DNA of 48,858 nt from Thraustochytrium sp. TN22 (Eukaryota; Sar; Bigyra; Thraustochytrida; Thraustochytriidae): assembly GCA_013306675.1 (NCBI GenBank), contig JABLUY010000264.1, forward strand, positions 1 to 48,858, given 5' to 3'. The notes beneath the pieces were generated by a model that worked only from the letters and a program-made list of their open reading frames with translations, searched no databases and was not told the DNA's origin. Made by a program: the position numbers and the translations under genes. Within the stretch, counting starts at the first letter, position 1. Each line of letters starts with the position of its first letter. Shown piece after piece: positions 36,085 through 43,943 of the stretch.

Positions 36085-38052
36085 TCAGCTCAGGCTGCTA
36101 CGAGGCGAGTAACGGTGGGTTGAGAGTGCACTCGGCGAGGATCTGAGCGCGGGGACAGGCAAATCATTGAGCGAATGGCGCCATAGCGAACGCAGGTGGC
36201 CACGGGCCGCCGCGAGGAGCAGAAACGCCACAATGATGGACGGGGCGAGGTAGAGGAGCGCCGGTTGGGCCTCGACGCCGGTGCCAAAGTCCACGCCATA
36301 CAAAAGGGCCAGCAAGGCTCCCACAGCACCCACGAGGTAGGCAAAGAGGGTGGTGAGATAGTAGGCGCGCTCGCGCACGTTGTCAAAGCAGGATCGCCCG
36401 TCCCGCACAGGTGAGCGTAGGCGGTAGTCGAGGCGGCAGGCGAAGGTGACACAGAGCCCCGGGATGATAATGTCGCCGAAGCCGAGGTACAGGTAGGAGC
36501 CCGGCGTGGTGAGCGAGGGCAACATAAGCAGGAACGGGTTGCGTTCCTCGGGCGTGCGGTCGCAGACGAGAGAGACAGGCGCCTCCGTAGCCCGAGCGGA
36601 GCGCGCGCCCGTGGCGACGGCCGTCATGACAGAGTCGCCGCCAAAGATCGAGGGCGACACAAAGACCATGAAGACGTCGTAGGCAAAGAAGACGAGCTGC
36701 ACGAGGCAGGCGATGCGCAGGCTGGGCGCCCGAACGACCGAAAAGAAGAGCGTAGCCAGGGCGACCGTGAGCAGATCGTGAAGCACCCAGACCCAACGAG
36801 CGTGGCGGTAGACAAACCAGACAGACACCAAGGCGAGCGCCAACGCGGCGCCCACCAGCACGTCAATTGTACCGAAACTGCGGCCGCGCAGCACGAGCTT
36901 GTGCTTGCCTGCGCGAGGCCAAGCGGCGCGCATCGCCGGCGCAAAGGCAAAGACGGTGAGCGCCAAGCCCCCCGCGAGGCCAAAGATGACCTGAAGCGCG
37001 ATGAGCGCCTCCCGCGCGTGCTCTTGCATGAGAAAGAAGAGCCCAACCAGCACGGCGGCGGCAGCAAGCCCGAGACAGAGGACCGTGCCGCCCGTGAGCG
37101 CCAGAGACGGCGTGGTCTCGTCCTGCTCGGTCTCTGCGTGGCTCCACGCCTGCAGGTCCTCGAGCGGGACGGCCCTGCCCGCGCGCACCGCGGCCATGGA
37201 CTTGCGCCGCACCTCGCCGGCGCGCCGCACCTCGGCGCGCGCGGCCCGCTGCGTCGCCACGGCCACCACGACCGTGGCGAGCAGCGGCATGAGCACGTAG
37301 ACGCCGTCAAAGAGCACAGGCGCCTCGCTGGCCAGGCGCAGGCTCTTGCCGTTGTCCAAGGCCGCCTGCACGCGCGCGGCGTCCCTGACCCCAATATGCA
37401 CCACCTGTACGGTGGTGGTCTCATCGACGAGCAGCGAGCGAAAGGTGTTGACGGCGCAGCAAAAGGGCCCGCCGTCGCGCGGGTTGCTCAGGCAGACGCC
37501 CGTGATACAGTCCCGCTCGCAGTCCTCCTTGGTGTCCGCCTGCGCCCACAGACAGTTCGTGGAGCACGGGTCGCTCAGAAAGTCCGTGCCCTCTTCGTAC
37601 AGCGAGTCCTCGGTTTCCAACACGAGGAGCGCCGTGGCGCCAAGGCTCTCGGCCATGGCCGCCTTGAGACCTGTCCAGCAGCCGCCCACGCTCGTCACGA
37701 GCGCCCACGGCTGCGCATTCGAGAGGCTCACGTCTGGCCACAGCTGCGTCGAGTTGTTTGCCCCGTTGCAGCCCAAGTCGTCGTCCACCGCTCGCACGAG
37801 CGTGAGCGCCTGCGCCTGGGCCACGCTCTGCGCGAGCGGCCTCGGCACCGTCTCCCATGTCGCCGTCGTCGACCCGTCCGCCGTCAGGTACGTCTCGGAC
37901 TGCCAGCCCTGCACCACGTGGCCCTCGTCCTCGGCCAGCACGCCGTACACGAGCTCCCCATGCGAGATGCCTGCGCTCGTCACCACCGCCGCCGCCGCCA
38001 GCAGCGCCGCCGCTGCTGCTGCCCGCGCGGGCTGCGACCGCCGCGCAGCCAT
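36085..38052 (-). CDS. Signal-peptide-peptidase-like intramembrane aspartyl protease 1 (SPPL)
   Basis: Predicted 655-residue GxGD protease that cuts type II transmembrane segments inside membranes, as SPPL2-type enzymes do in endosomes, vacuoles or Golgi. It has a signal peptide (1 to about 34) and a lumenal protease-associated domain (about 40-290; LGATALLVLETEDSLYEE). That domain includes a Cys-rich insert (DPCSTNCLW..CERDCITGVCL..PFCC). Nine hydrophobic segments follow. The catalytic YD (458-459) sits in FFAYDVFMVFVSPSIFGGDSVM, GFGD (524-527) in YLGFGDIIIPG, and the PAL motif is at 597-599. The start at 38050-38052 gives the signal peptide. It lies head to tail with a paralogue 482 bp away on the same strand, so the pair looks like a tandem duplication. 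The cytosolic tail is short. Confidence 0.9.
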   Translation of the reverse strand: MAARRSQPARAAAAAALLAAAAVVTSAGISHGELVYGVLAEDEGHVVQGWQSETYLTADGSTTATWETVPRPLAQSVAQAQALTLVRAVDDDLGCNGANNSTQLWPDVSLSNAQPWALVTSVGGCWTGLKAAMAESLGATALLVLETEDSLYEEGTDFLSDPCSTNCLWAQADTKEDCERDCITGVCLSNPRDGGPFCCAVNTFRSLLVDETTTVQVVHIGVRDAARVQAALDNGKSLRLASEAPVLFDGVYVLMPLLATVVVAVATQRAARAEVRRAGEVRRKSMAAVRAGRAVPLEDLQAWSHAETEQDETTPSLALTGGTVLCLGLAAAAVLVGLFFLMQEHAREALIALQVIFGLAGGLALTVFAFAPAMRAAWPRAGKHKLVLRGRSFGTIDVLVGAALALALVSVWFVYRHARWVWVLHDLLTVALATLFFSVVRAPSLRIACLVQLVFFAYDVFMVFVSPSIFGGDSVMTAVATGARSARATEAPVSLVCDRTPEERNPFLLMLPSLTTPGSYLYLGFGDIIIPGLCVTFACRLDYRLRSPVRDGRSCFDNVRERAYYLTTLFAYLVGAVGALLALLYGVDFGTGVEAQPALLYLAPSIIVAFLLLAAARGHLRSLWRHSLNDLPVPALRSSPSALSTHRYSPRSSLS

Positions 38053-38534
38053 CGTTGCGCCTCTGTGGCCGGCCTGGCCTGGCGCGGCGGCGGCGCGGTA
38101 GCGGTGGCGGCGGGCGGCAGAGGCGGCAGAGTCGAGCCGAGCCGAGCCGCGCAGTGCCGACCCGAGCCGTAATAAGGCGTGCACGCGCCGCTGTGCACGC
38201 CGCTTTTACCCGTTCACGGTCGCGTGCGGCGTGCGCCGAGGAGGTCTTGCCGGGGGGCCCGTGCGGCAATGACGACGCTCAAGGGGAGTCGTGCCGTGAG
38301 TCGCAGCCTTGCAGCCAGCTCGTTTGCCGAGAGTTGAAGCGAATCGCAAGTCAAAGGCTGACCGTCAGTGCGTGATTGATCATTGCGGAACGAGAGCCGA
38401 GAATGTGTGTACACGTGCCTTGCAGTGCCTTTGCCTCATGCTTGATGGTGTCTTAGTTACACAGTTCTATGTAAGAGTAAGGCCAAGTCCTTTGTCTGTC
38501 TGGCTGTCTCTGTCTCTACGTAGGCCTAACAGCT
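38053..38534. other. Spacer between tandem SPP-like genes
   Basis: Spacer of 482 bp containing the promoter of the first gene and the 3' end of the second. About 38380-38520 is markedly less GC-rich. No extra gene. Confidence 0.5.
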
Positions 38535-40484
38535 CTAGTCCTCGTGGCGGGCGGTGGCTTCACTAGCCCGCATGGGCTCCACAAGAGCAGAGTCAGAGGA
38601 ATCGGAGCCTGTACAAGGCTTACCGAGCATGTCTTGCTCGAGCTCCTCAAAGGAACGGTTCCAAAGGGCGTGGAGGTCACCGCGACACGCAGCGAGCGCG
38701 AGAAACGTGCCAGCCGTGAACGGGACGAGATAGAGGAGCGCAGGCTGGCCCTGGACGTTGGTGGAAAAGTTGAGGTCAAAGAGGTTGGCCAGGAGCGTGA
38801 CCGTGAGCGCCAAAAAGTAGGCGAGACAAAGGGGCAAGTAGTAGGCGTGAGCGCGCAAGAAGGTGGTGCGCGTGTTGGCGGCGCGCAGCTTGAGGTAGTC
38901 GAAGCGGCAGGCGTAGGTGATGAGGAGGCCCGGGATGAAGACGTCGCCGAGGCCGAGAAGCGCGTACGAGCCGGGCGTGTCAAAGCGCGGGACGAGGAAG
39001 AGCATGGGCATGCGCTCGTCGTACTCGCGGTCGCAGATGTGGGCGTCGGCAGGGTCCACCTGGGCCTCGGAGGAGCCGGCCGTGGCGACCTCGACCATGA
39101 CAGACTCGCCGCCAAAGATGGACGGGGAGATGAAGACCATGAAGATGTCATAGACGAAGAAGAGCGCGAGCATGAAACAGGCGAGGCGCAGGTTGGGCAG
39201 GCGCACGGCGATGAGGAACATGCACGCGACGGCGGCCGCCAGGACGTCCAAGAGGCCCCAGGCCCAGTCGGCGTGGCGGCAGATGAACCAGGTGAGCACG
39301 AGGGCGAGCGAGAGCGCGCCGGCGATGATCTCGTCGGCCGAGCCGATGTGGCTGCCGCGCGGGCCGCGCACGACGCGGGCGCGCGAGCCCGGCCAGGCGG
39401 CGCGCACGAGCGGCTGCAAAAAGAAGTGGCTGACCGCGAAGAGCGCGGAGATGCCAAAGATGACCTGGATGAAGATGACGGTCTCGCGCGGGTAGAATCG
39501 CACGAGGTAAAAGATGCCGATGAGCACGAGCGAGCACATGACCAGAAAGCAGGCGACCGCGCCAAGCGTGAGCGTGACCTGCTCGATGGCGTCGTCGCTG
39601 TCCTCGTTGGCGGCCTCGGGGTCGGCGCCGTCGGCACCGTCGGCGTCGCTGAGCGCGCGCGGCGGCACGCCGCCCTTGCGCCAGAGCCAGGAGACGGCCA
39701 GGCGCTCCTTGCGCGCGGCGCGGAAGGAGGCGCCCGCCGTGACGAGCGTGCCGATGAGCAGGATGAAGAACATGCTGCCGTCGGCGCGCACGGGCGCCTG
39801 GAGCGCGATGCGCACTGTGGCGGCGTCGCCCGGGGCGGCCGCCAGCGCCGCCTGCACGTTGGCGGCGTCCGCGACGCCGACGAAGACGGCCTGCAGGCCG
39901 TAGGCCGAGGACGCGTTGCCGACGGCCATCTGCGTGAGGCGGTTCTCGGCGCAGCAGTAGGAACCCGCCTGCGTGACGTTGGCCGCGACGCGCGGGTTGG
40001 CCAGGCACAAGCCCGTGGCGCAGTCGACCTCGCAGGCGTCGGCCGAGGCCGCCTCGGCCAGCAGGCAGTTGGTCTCGCAGGCATCGTCGAGCCAGGCGCC
40101 GCCGTCCGTGTAGAGCGAGTCCTCCGTGTTGAGCACGAGCAGCGCGGTGGCGCCCAGGCGCACGGCGGTCTGCGCCTTGGTCTCGAAGGTGCAGCCGCCC
40201 CGCAGCGCCACGAGCGCGAACGGCGCGCTGTCCACGGCGGGCCAGACCGCGCCGCTCTCGTTGGCCGGCGTGCAGGCCTGGTCGTCCAGCGCGTCGCGCA
40301 CGAGCGCCAGCGAGGTGGCGTCGTCCACGCCCGCGGCCACGCCCGCCGTGCCGCCGGCCAGCAGGCCCGTCAGCTCGTACGCGCCGCCGCCCACCTCGAC
40401 GAACACCCCGGTGCCGGAGCCCTCGGCCGCGCCGGCCAGCGCCGCCAGCGCCGCCAGCGCGGCCAGCGCCGGCGCCCGCGTCAT
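38535..40484 (-). CDS. Signal-peptide-peptidase-like intramembrane aspartyl protease 2 (SPPL)
   Basis: Predicted 649-residue paralogue of the neighbouring SPPL protein with the same plan: signal peptide (1 to about 22), protease-associated domain with the same Cys-rich insert (ETNCLLAEA..CEVDCATGLCL..YCC), and nine membrane segments. The catalytic YD (445-446) sits in FFVYDIFMVFISPSIFGGESVM, GLGD is at 511-514, and PAL is at 581-583. The spacing from Tyr to the second Asp is 69 residues in both paralogues. An acidic loop (about 285-305, DADGADGADPEAANEDSDD) separates the first two membrane segments. The C-terminal tail is longer and Ser-rich (CTGSDSSDSALVEP). All catalytic residues are intact in both genes, so both are probably active. 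Confidence 0.9.
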   Translation of the reverse strand: MTRAPALAALAALAALAGAAEGSGTGVFVEVGGGAYELTGLLAGGTAGVAAGVDDATSLALVRDALDDQACTPANESGAVWPAVDSAPFALVALRGGCTFETKAQTAVRLGATALLVLNTEDSLYTDGGAWLDDACETNCLLAEAASADACEVDCATGLCLANPRVAANVTQAGSYCCAENRLTQMAVGNASSAYGLQAVFVGVADAANVQAALAAAPGDAATVRIALQAPVRADGSMFFILLIGTLVTAGASFRAARKERLAVSWLWRKGGVPPRALSDADGADGADPEAANEDSDDAIEQVTLTLGAVACFLVMCSLVLIGIFYLVRFYPRETVIFIQVIFGISALFAVSHFFLQPLVRAAWPGSRARVVRGPRGSHIGSADEIIAGALSLALVLTWFICRHADWAWGLLDVLAAAVACMFLIAVRLPNLRLACFMLALFFVYDIFMVFISPSIFGGESVMVEVATAGSSEAQVDPADAHICDREYDERMPMLFLVPRFDTPGSYALLGLGDVFIPGLLITYACRFDYLKLRAANTRTTFLRAHAYYLPLCLAYFLALTVTLLANLFDLNFSTNVQGQPALLYLVPFTAGTFLALAACRGDLHALWNRSFEELEQDMLGKPCTGSDSSDSALVEPMRASEATARHED

Positions 40485-41091
40485 GCTCGCCGCCGCGCCG
40501 CGCCGCGCTCGCCCTGCCGTGGCTCTGCGCGCGCGCGCCGAGCGAGTTCACGAGCGAGCGAGTTCACGCGTTCACGAGCGAGCGAGCGAGCGCAGGTGGC
40601 ACGAGACGCGCCGGCGGGCAACCAGGACAAGACAAGCAAGACAAGACAAGACAAGACAAGACTTGACCGGCGGGGACCCGCGCCGCGGCGTGCGCAACGC
40701 GCGCGGGGGCGGGCGGGCGGGCGTTCCGCGCAACGGCGGCGCGGGCGGCGCGGCGCGGGCGGTTTCGGGCGGGCGCGCTGCGCAGCCACAAGCAGGCTGG
40801 GGCTGCCGCTGAGCAGGGCGTGGCAGGAGGAGCAGCGCTGCGGCGGGAGGTGGAGGCGGCGCGCGGTGACGGGCGCGGCGCCGCGCGGCGCGGAGGCAGG
40901 CACGCAGCGCGAGAGGCGGCGGCAGCGAGCATGTGGGCGGCGGCGGCGCGGGCGCGGCGCGCGGCGCGGGGGCGCGGCCGCGGGCGGCGGCGGCGGCGAC
41001 GGCGAGCAGGGCGGCGGCGGCGGCCGCGCGAGCGCCGGCGCGCGGCGACGCGCGGGCGCTGCAGGGGGCGGCGGCGCCGGGCGCGCGGAGG
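40485..41091. other. Divergent spacer, SPP-like gene 2 to mS29
   Basis: Shared promoter region with (GAGC/GAGT) repeats at 40545-40595 and an ACAAG/AAGAC run at 40626-40662. From 40700 it is extremely GC-rich and may encode the missing presequence of mS29 (see that gene). Confidence 0.45.
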
Positions 41092-42480
41092 ATGCTGAGC
41101 GGCGAGGCGGGCGGCGAGCAGGGCGGCGAGCAGGGCGGCGAGGCGGCGACGCTGTCGGCGAAGGAGCTCAAGGAGCTCAAGAAGGCGATGAAGAAGAAGC
41201 AGGGCCTCACGTACGCGGCGTCCGGGTCGAGCCTGGGCGAGCTGGCGGCAGAGGACGTGGCGCGGTTCATGGAGCTGGCGAGCGAGGAGGTGGAGAAGCT
41301 GCTGCCGGAGGGGTTCAACAAGGACACCAAGGACTACTTCACCATCATGCAGACCCAGACGCTCATGGTGCGCGAGCCCATGATCAAGCTGGCCGAGGTG
41401 ATGCAGCGCGTGGAAAACGGCGAGGCCGGCCCGCAGGATGCGGCGCGCGTCATCATGGGCGAGCACGGCATGGGCAAGTCGGTGGTGCTGCAGATGGCCG
41501 TCATGTGGGCGCGCGCGCGCGGGTGGGTGACCATGTACGTGCCGGACGCGCGCTCGTATGTGACGGAGCCCGGCGCCATCTACGCCGGCACGGGCACGGG
41601 CGCCCCGCTGGTGCCCAGCAAGCTGCGCCCCAAGCTCATGACGCAGCCGCTCGGCGCGCAGCGCGTGCTGGGCTGGATGAAGACTGTGCACGCCGAGCAG
41701 CTCGCCAAGCTCAAGCAGCAGCGCAAGTACCCGGCCAAGCTCTACGACGCGGACGATTCGCTCATGGGTATCGTCGAGCGCGGCCTCAAGTCGGCGCCCT
41801 TTGCCGGCGACGCCCTCCTCGACCTTCGTCTCGAGCTCGGCCTCGTCAAGGACGTCCCGGTCCTCGTTGCCGTCGACGAGATCAACAGCTTCTGGTGGCC
41901 CACCTGCTTCTTCGACCAGGAGCTCCCGGTTGCGCCGGAGCGCCTCATGATGGCCGAGACCTTTCGCTTCCTCGACGCCGACGGCGCCCTGCGCGACCAG
42001 CACAAGCTCGCGCGCGGGATGCTCCTCGCCGCGCCCACCTGCAAGCACGGCTACCCGACCACCCCGGCCCAGCTCAAGGAGCACGCCAGCCTGCTTTCCC
42101 CCATGCCGCGCTACTTTGCGCCCTTCAACGAGTACGGCGACCAGATCAGCCTCGCCGACCCCGCCATGGCCCTGGACCAGCCGCGCTACTCGGAGGACGA
42201 GCTCCGCAACGTCGTCCTCACCTACAAGCGCTGCAAGCTCCTCGAGGGGAATGACACCCTTGACCCCATCAAGCTCAAGGCCCTCATGACCATCACCGGC
42301 GGCATCCCCAGCGAGGTGCACAACTTCCTCTGGCGCCCCGCCTACACCCTATACGCCACCGTCGACCCCGTCATCCCCAGGCCAAACTGGAAGCACAAGT
42401 GGTCTCTTGGCGAGTTCCCCTACTACAAGAAGTACACCGACATCAACGCCATCGCCCGCGCCTCCGAGGAGGACAAGTAA
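41092..42480 (+). CDS. DAP3: Mitochondrial small ribosomal subunit protein mS29 (DAP3)
   Basis: Predicted 462-residue mS29/DAP3, the GTP-binding protein in the head of the mitochondrial small ribosomal subunit. The P-loop is GEHGMGKS (123-130), followed by VVLQMAVMWARARGWVTMYVPDA as in the family. A Walker-B-like stretch (VPVLVAVDEINSFW) and a C-terminal part (DPIKLKALMTITGGIPSEVHNFL) are also typical. The start is uncertain. The ATG at 41092 is the first in frame but gives an acidic, Glu/Gly-rich N-terminus, not a presequence. The same frame is open back to 40933 with Ala/Arg-rich codons but has no ATG. An ATG at 40931 begins MWAAAARARRAARG in another frame. It is divergent from SPP-like gene 2. 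Confidence 0.88.
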   Translation: MLSGEAGGEQGGEQGGEAATLSAKELKELKKAMKKKQGLTYAASGSSLGELAAEDVARFMELASEEVEKLLPEGFNKDTKDYFTIMQTQTLMVREPMIKLAEVMQRVENGEAGPQDAARVIMGEHGMGKSVVLQMAVMWARARGWVTMYVPDARSYVTEPGAIYAGTGTGAPLVPSKLRPKLMTQPLGAQRVLGWMKTVHAEQLAKLKQQRKYPAKLYDADDSLMGIVERGLKSAPFAGDALLDLRLELGLVKDVPVLVAVDEINSFWWPTCFFDQELPVAPERLMMAETFRFLDADGALRDQHKLARGMLLAAPTCKHGYPTTPAQLKEHASLLSPMPRYFAPFNEYGDQISLADPAMALDQPRYSEDELRNVVLTYKRCKLLEGNDTLDPIKLKALMTITGGIPSEVHNFLWRPAYTLYATVDPVIPRPNWKHKWSLGEFPYYKKYTDINAIARASEEDK

Positions 42481-43720
42481 ACCTGAGCTAGCTAGCTAGA
42501 GCGAAGAGCTTGAGTTCAAGCAAAGAACAACAACAAACCACACTGAACCCCCCCCTTTTCTCCATTCACTGTCAGTCCTCTGTCTCCAGCGATTCGCAGC
42601 GAACGAGGCTCGAAGAGCAAACTGCGCCAATCGCGACGCTCGCAAAAGCGCCAAGCTCTAGTTTTGGCGAAATCGCACCGTGGCGTGCCGCCAGGCCATC
42701 AAGTGACTCAAGTCCCAAAATCCGACCATGCTGGTAGCTGAGCTGGTACTACTGCTGTCCTGCGCGACGGCGGCGATCCAAGCTTTTGCCGCTGCCGACG
42801 GCGCCGAGACCAGACCCGCCGCAGCCAGCCAGGACAGCAGGCTTCTGGCACGAGAGCTTTTCTGTCCGCATTGCAAGCTCGGGCTTCCTCGCTGCGTCGC
42901 GCCGCGCGCGGCTAATTGGCGCACGGCTCAGGGCCACGGGCTCGTTTCCCTCGCCCGCGCCTGCCTGACTGTGGCTGGAGGCGTAGCCCACATACATCGC
43001 GCTCGCAGCCCGCTGCCTCCTGTTCGCAAGCAAGCTCTCGCCTCGCCTCGCCTCGCCTCGCCTCCTCGCGCCCGTCAGGCCGAGGCTCCCTCCACGCCCT
43101 CTGACAGGCTCCCTCAGCTCGCCCCTGCCTCGCCCGCCCCGCCTCGCCTCCGAGCCGGAAGTATGGTACACCTGCCTGTCCAAGTCCGCAACGCCGCGCG
43201 CGCCCCGTCCCGCGGCGGCGGTTCCTGCGCAGGCAGCGCGTGCGCTGGCACTGGCAGCGCCGCGAGCGCCGGCCAGTCGTGACCGCGCCCAGCGGCCCGC
43301 GGCGCGCGCGGCCCGCAGGCTCGCCCGCGCCAGCTCGGCGCGCCGGCGCCGCAGCGGCTGGGCTGCTGCCACTGCTGCGCCGCCTTCGTCGAGCTCGGGT
43401 CGCCGGCGGTGCACGCGCTCGCCCGCGCCCTGCCTCGCCGCGCGCAGCGCAGCGCAGCGCAGCGCAGCGCTTGCAGCGGGCGCCTCGCCGCGCCTGCCGG
43501 CTCGGGCCGGCGCGGCCGCCGAGCCCGGCCGCCGGGCCGCGGCGCGCGCCCGCGCTCCTCGCCGCGCCGCCGCGCCGCCGCCGGCCGCGCCTCCCCTCCC
43601 CTCCCCCGCCCGGCGGCTGGCGCGTGCCGCGCGCGAGCAGGCAGGAAGGCAGAAAGGCAGGCAGAAAGGCAGGCAAGCTAGCAAAGCCGGCAGCGCGCGG
43701 CGGCAGAGCTGCGCGCGCGG

Positions 43721-43755
<35 letters not shown>

Positions 43756-43943
43756 GCGCGCGGTCGGGCGCGGCGGCCCGGCGCGGCGGCCGCGCGGCGC
43801 GGGAGGCAGCAGCGAGCGGCCGACCGGGCGCGGCGAGGCGGCGCCAGGCCAGGCGAGGCCACGCCAGGCGAGGCGAGGCGAGACGCGGCGCGGCGCGGCG
43901 CGGCGAGCGAGCGAGCGCGCGAGCGCGCGAGCGCGCGCGGGAG
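42481..43943. other. Spacer of 1.46 kb, mS29 to HSPA12-like gene
   Basis: Same-strand spacer. AGCTAGCTAGCTAGA starts 6 bp after the mS29 stop. CCTCG (about 43039-43063), GCGCA (43440-43470), GGCAGAAA/GGCA (43638-43678) and GGC/GCGCG tracts (43724-43755, 43880-43940) lead into the next start. Overlapping open frames on both strands are Arg/Ala-rich and not credible. Confidence 0.45.
43440..43470. repeat. Pentanucleotide (GCGCA)n tract
   Basis: About six perfect GCGCA units in the promoter-side spacer of the HSPA12-like gene. Confidence 0.85.

Noticed and set aside
38544-42254. 1236-codon plus-strand frame
   Set aside because: Antisense to SPP-like gene 2 and then out of frame with mS29.
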